From an uncultured Lachnospiraceae bacterium (lineage in GTDB: Bacteria > Bacillota > Clostridia > Lachnospirales > Lachnospiraceae): a stretch of 64,000 nt of DNA. The stretch is taken from the NCBI GenBank assembly GCA_902789665.1, contig CADAOY010000010.1, forward strand, positions 1 to 64,000, given 5' to 3'. The notes beneath the pieces are model-generated. The model was not told the DNA's origin. It made no database searches and saw nothing but the letters and a program-made list of their open reading frames with translations. Position numbers and translations under genes: made by a program. How positions within the stretch are numbered: position 1 is the first letter of the stretch; every line of letters begins with the position of its first letter. Shown piece after piece: positions 61,184 to 64,000 of this stretch.

Positions 61184-64000
61184 TTACTTGTTTGGAGCCT
61201 TAGGAGCTGCACCTTTCTTTGCACCTTTGTTTGGGTCGTCCATTTTCTTTCCTTTGTTGGCTTCCTTGGCTTTTTCGGCTTCTACAAATTTCTTGGCATC
61301 AAATTTAAGATTTTCGAACCCCAATGTTAAACTTGTTGCAAAGGTATTGGAATCTCTGGAAAACAGCACCTTATCTGCTTCAATACTCTTCTTAACGAGT
61401 TTCTTTGTTTCGTTGAATTCCTTAGGATTAATGGCCTTCATCATACCGGCCTCAGTCTTGTCTTTGGCCTTGTTAATATCATCCTTCATAATACTAAGAG
61501 TAATGATATCGGAGAGAGTATCTTTGATATAGTTTAATTTACCAACCTTTTCAGATAATTCAGGATTGTTACTAAGATCAGTGCCCTCTTTAACATCCTT
61601 TGCTTCAAAGCAGTTTCTGTTTTCTTCATCCATGGCGTAAGCTCTGATACTTGTAATATTATCCTCTTCAAGATTCATTTGTTTCTGCCAGTCTGATAAC
61701 TGTTTTTCAGCCTGTGTCCACTTGAATTCGCATATTGTAGGATCAGCATATTTTAAAGAAAGGGCATTATAAGCTTCACTATTTTCTTTCATGAAACTAT
61801 GATAGTTTTCGTTTCTGGTTTTCTGAATGGCTTTATATTTTGCTATGCAGGTTGCAGGATCTTTCTCCAGAAGACTTAAAAACTTCTGGTCATTAAGAAC
61901 AGAATCTACCTTAGCGTGGAACTTGTCAGCAAAACTCTCATCCATAATGGCAGTTTCTAATTCATCCAGAGTGATATCTGATTTGGCTGAGGCATCCTTA
62001 ATAAATTTAAAGAATTCATCTTTAACAATCTTCTTGGCATAACCAATGGCATCCTTGCCTTTCCACATATCCATATTGTTAATGACTTTTGTTGCTTTCT
62101 CGGTCTGAGTTCTAAGACCTTTAGAAGCTTCCAGTACTTCATATCTAAGATTTTTCTTTCTGTCAGAAAATTCAAAAATCTTATCAGCCAAATGGTTCGG
62201 CGCATTGACGCGGTCCATGTCCAGAGTAGTGCCTCTTGACTTGCACATTTCCTGCATCTTTTCGAAACCTTCCTTAAATTTAGTTGTTTCAAAAGGACGA
62301 TGCATTAATTCACTTGGCTCAATATCAGTTAAAGCATATAATTCCTTCAACATACCATATTCTGTAGTTAAGAAATCGCCTTTGAAAGTGTTGGCTGAAT
62401 TAACTCTGACCTTACCTTTGTTTTTGGTATATCCTTTAAATAATGAACTGGTATGGGATTTATAATATTTAGCAGAAGCTTTTTTCAGATTACTCATAGC
62501 TTCTCCAAGTTCCTTCATGCCACCTGTATTCTTTGTTAAATCAGTGCATTCTACACATTTTTTTAAAGCTTCAAGCATGGCTCTGTATTCAGCTGAACCT
62601 TCTGTTCCTTTACCATTTACAATATTCTTTTCAGGATCATCCTGGGTTTCCAGTAATGTTTTAAGTTCTGTATCAAGTTTCTCATGAAGGTTATTAACAG
62701 CTCTGAAGAATGGGAAGGTCTGTACTATGCCCTGGTTAGATTCAGCCAGCGTGAACGGCTTGGTCTGAACCATCTGATCATTTTTATCAATGGCATAAAC
62801 GTCAACGGTAATCTTGGAATTACCATAAATCATTTCTCTTACAATTTCTGCTTTGAGAAGATATTCTTTATCTTCTTTAGATACTTTAGAATATTTAGAT
62901 CCCCATAATTCCTCTGCAGTCTTACCATTAATCTTAATTATTGATAATGGGTCTTTAATACCTGCTGCCTTCATAAAGTCAACTGATACAATTGAGTAAT
63001 TTGTAAGCTTTTCAAAACCGTCAACCAGGAGATGGTTCAAATCTTTGCACTGATCTGACTTAAGAGTTTTAAGCATTTCTTCAGGTTCTGGATCATTAAG
63101 ATTTCCAAAAACATATGCAATCATATTTGTTTCAGGGTTAGATCTAATCTGTTCGGAATACAAATGAACCTGACGCTGAAGTTCTTTTGCACCCGCCTGG
63201 ATTTCGCCTGAATTCACGTATTCGCGAGCTTCATTGATAGCCCTGGCATAGGTTGACTCATAAGTCTTTTCAATATCCTTGGAATACCCCATAAGATAAT
63301 CAAGCATTTCTTCTTTTTTGTACGGTGACTTGCTTAGGCGTGCCTGAGTTGCGGTAAGATGTGCTTTATATAATTCTTTATTCTGATTGGCTTTTAATGC
63401 TTCATTTGAATACTCTTTTAATGTCTTGCCGGCAAATTTCTTACCAAATTCTTTAAGGCCAAGTCTTGAATTGATTATTGGTAAAAGATTGCCGTAGTTA
63501 TTACGTTTCATACTATCTATAACGTTTGAGTTGAATTTCTCAGGGGTATATGAGTGCTTGAGATTTAACGCAATAGTCTCGAGAGCGTACCAGGGTGCCA
63601 TACCCTCTCTAAGCTGCTGTGACCCACCTGCGGCTTCTTCAGCATATTCCTTTCTTTCGTCTGCAGTCAGCATTTCGAATTCCTGAGTCATATCAATCTG
63701 AATATAGGATATAAATCCAAGTATATCGCTGTGCTGTGCTACCTGTTCGGGATCAGAATAATCAATATCCGGGAATTTGAAATCATTTATCTTTTTAGCA
63801 CATTTAAGGTAAAGTTCAGTCCATGCCTTGGTATTTTTTCTTGAATCTTCTGTTGAAACACCCTTTACAGGATGATCTACCAAGAATCTTGTAAAATCAT
63901 TGACATAGTTTTGAAAATCCGGATTATCAGGCCCCAGATTCATGGCTTGTTCTATAGACAGTCCTTTGGCACCCATGAGCCATGTTAAAAATACGCTGTA
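61184..64000 (-). CDS. protein E: large helical protein, paralogue of B, 5' end outside the window
   Basis: The frame is open from the stop at 61184 to the window end (938 codons). An ATG at 63974-63976 exists, but the in-frame sequence before it (YSVFLTWLMG) matches B's SIYVIWAMG, so the real start lies beyond 64000. Further shared landmarks with B are FPDIDYSD, KINGKTAEELWGSKY, VREMIYGNSKI and KKASAKYYKSHTSSLF, in the same order. The end is Lys/Pro/Ala-rich, KKM followed by two AP pairs, as in B. It is helical and charged, with no membrane helix in the visible part. Function is unknown. It lies on the opposite strand, 35 kb from B. Confidence 0.7.
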   Translation of the reverse strand, partial: YSVFLTWLMGAKGLSIEQAMNLGPDNPDFQNYVNDFTRFLVDHPVKGVSTEDSRKNTKAWTELYLKCAKKINDFKFPDIDYSDPEQVAQHSDILGFISYIQIDMTQEFEMLTADERKEYAEEAAGGSQQLREGMAPWYALETIALNLKHSYTPEKFNSNVIDSMKRNNYGNLLPIINSRLGLKEFGKKFAGKTLKEYSNEALKANQNKELYKAHLTATQARLSKSPYKKEEMLDYLMGYSKDIEKTYESTYARAINEAREYVNSGEIQAGAKELQRQVHLYSEQIRSNPETNMIAYVFGNLNDPEPEEMLKTLKSDQCKDLNHLLVDGFEKLTNYSIVSVDFMKAAGIKDPLSIIKINGKTAEELWGSKYSKVSKEDKEYLLKAEIVREMIYGNSKITVDVYAIDKNDQMVQTKPFTLAESNQGIVQTFPFFRAVNNLHEKLDTELKTLLETQDDPEKNIVNGKGTEGSAEYRAMLEALKKCVECTDLTKNTGGMKELGEAMSNLKKASAKYYKSHTSSLFKGYTKNKGKVRVNSANTFKGDFLTTEYGMLKELYALTDIEPSELMHRPFETTKFKEGFEKMQEMCKSRGTTLDMDRVNAPNHLADKIFEFSDRKKNLRYEVLEASKGLRTQTEKATKVINNMDMWKGKDAIGYAKKIVKDEFFKFIKDASAKSDITLDELETAIMDESFADKFHAKVDSVLNDQKFLSLLEKDPATCIAKYKAIQKTRNENYHSFMKENSEAYNALSLKYADPTICEFKWTQAEKQLSDWQKQMNLEEDNITSIRAYAMDEENRNCFEAKDVKEGTDLSNNPELSEKVGKLNYIKDTLSDIITLSIMKDDINKAKDKTEAGMMKAINPKEFNETKKLVKKSIEADKVLFSRDSNTFATSLTLGFENLKFDAKKFVEAEKAKEANKGKKMDDPNKGAKKGAAPKAPNK

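Overview
The window looks like a stretch of chromosome from a low-GC Clostridia, most likely a Lachnospiraceae (gut or rumen Butyrivibrio/Roseburia/Lachnospira-like). The reasons are strong AAGGAGG ribosome sites, PPi-dependent phosphofructokinase, LL-diaminopimelate aminotransferase, a GSIII-type glutamine synthetase, an ANTAR regulator, HD-GYP proteins and a Gram-positive sorting signal of the VPKTG type. Genus assignment is inference. Almost everything is on the + strand; only a small ribbon-helix-helix gene (594-770) and the last gene (61184-64000) are on the minus strand.

Layout. 1-500: tRNA-Asn, tRNA-Glu and tRNA-Cys in a palindrome-rich setting. 594-890: a small DNA-binding protein with a perfect 10-bp-period direct-repeat array next to its promoter. 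993-5966: MgtE, a Pro/Gln-repeat membrane protein, a ZIP transporter, a phosphoesterase and SfsA, followed by a second decamer array. 6235-9303: a VTC-domain / DUF4956 / lipoprotein operon. 9304-13062: an unstable accessory patch with an orphan dinJ antitoxin, a truncated toxin, a relic of a surface-protein gene, a UPF0175-DUF3368 toxin-antitoxin pair, a pentanucleotide microsatellite and a VPKTG-anchored surface protein. 13242-17998: a two-component system, DegV and PPi-PFK.

18069-32442 holds the least explained part: four large or medium proteins without recognisable family, here called A (1029 aa), B (1726 aa), C (303 aa) and D (800 aa), interleaved with an S66 peptidase and a Memo/AMMECR1 fusion. 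A fifth member, E, runs off the window end at 61184-64000 and is a paralogue of the C-terminal half of B. A, B, C and D share a recurring NGW-type helical motif, have no signal peptides and mostly end in basic tails. A carries a credible Ser-Asp-His hydrolase triad. The three transcription units A-B, C and D share 11-bp-period TTTGTTGC direct repeats placed 10-11 bp upstream of an extended -10. This is my best candidate for an undescribed system.

32464-55104 is a glutamine island: gltB-gltD, a divergent GlnA-like protein with an ANTAR pseudo-receiver regulator, a GSIII gene broken by a frame-shifting deletion, an Amt-PII fusion, asnB, and pyrG-purF-carA-carB-dapL. Ammonia is imported, fixed into glutamine and glutamate, and used by a series of glutamine amidotransferases. 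Four leader structures (before gltB, twice before glnN, and before pyrG) share a six-base loop of the A-x-x-G-x-x type on a 6-bp stem that overlaps an intrinsic terminator. This matches the known ANTAR target logic and points to the ANTAR protein encoded in the middle of the block.

55261-61095 is a signalling operon of two membrane HD-GYP proteins (c-di-GMP phosphodiesterase type) around a histidine-kinase-like protein whose phospho-accepting histidine is replaced by serine.
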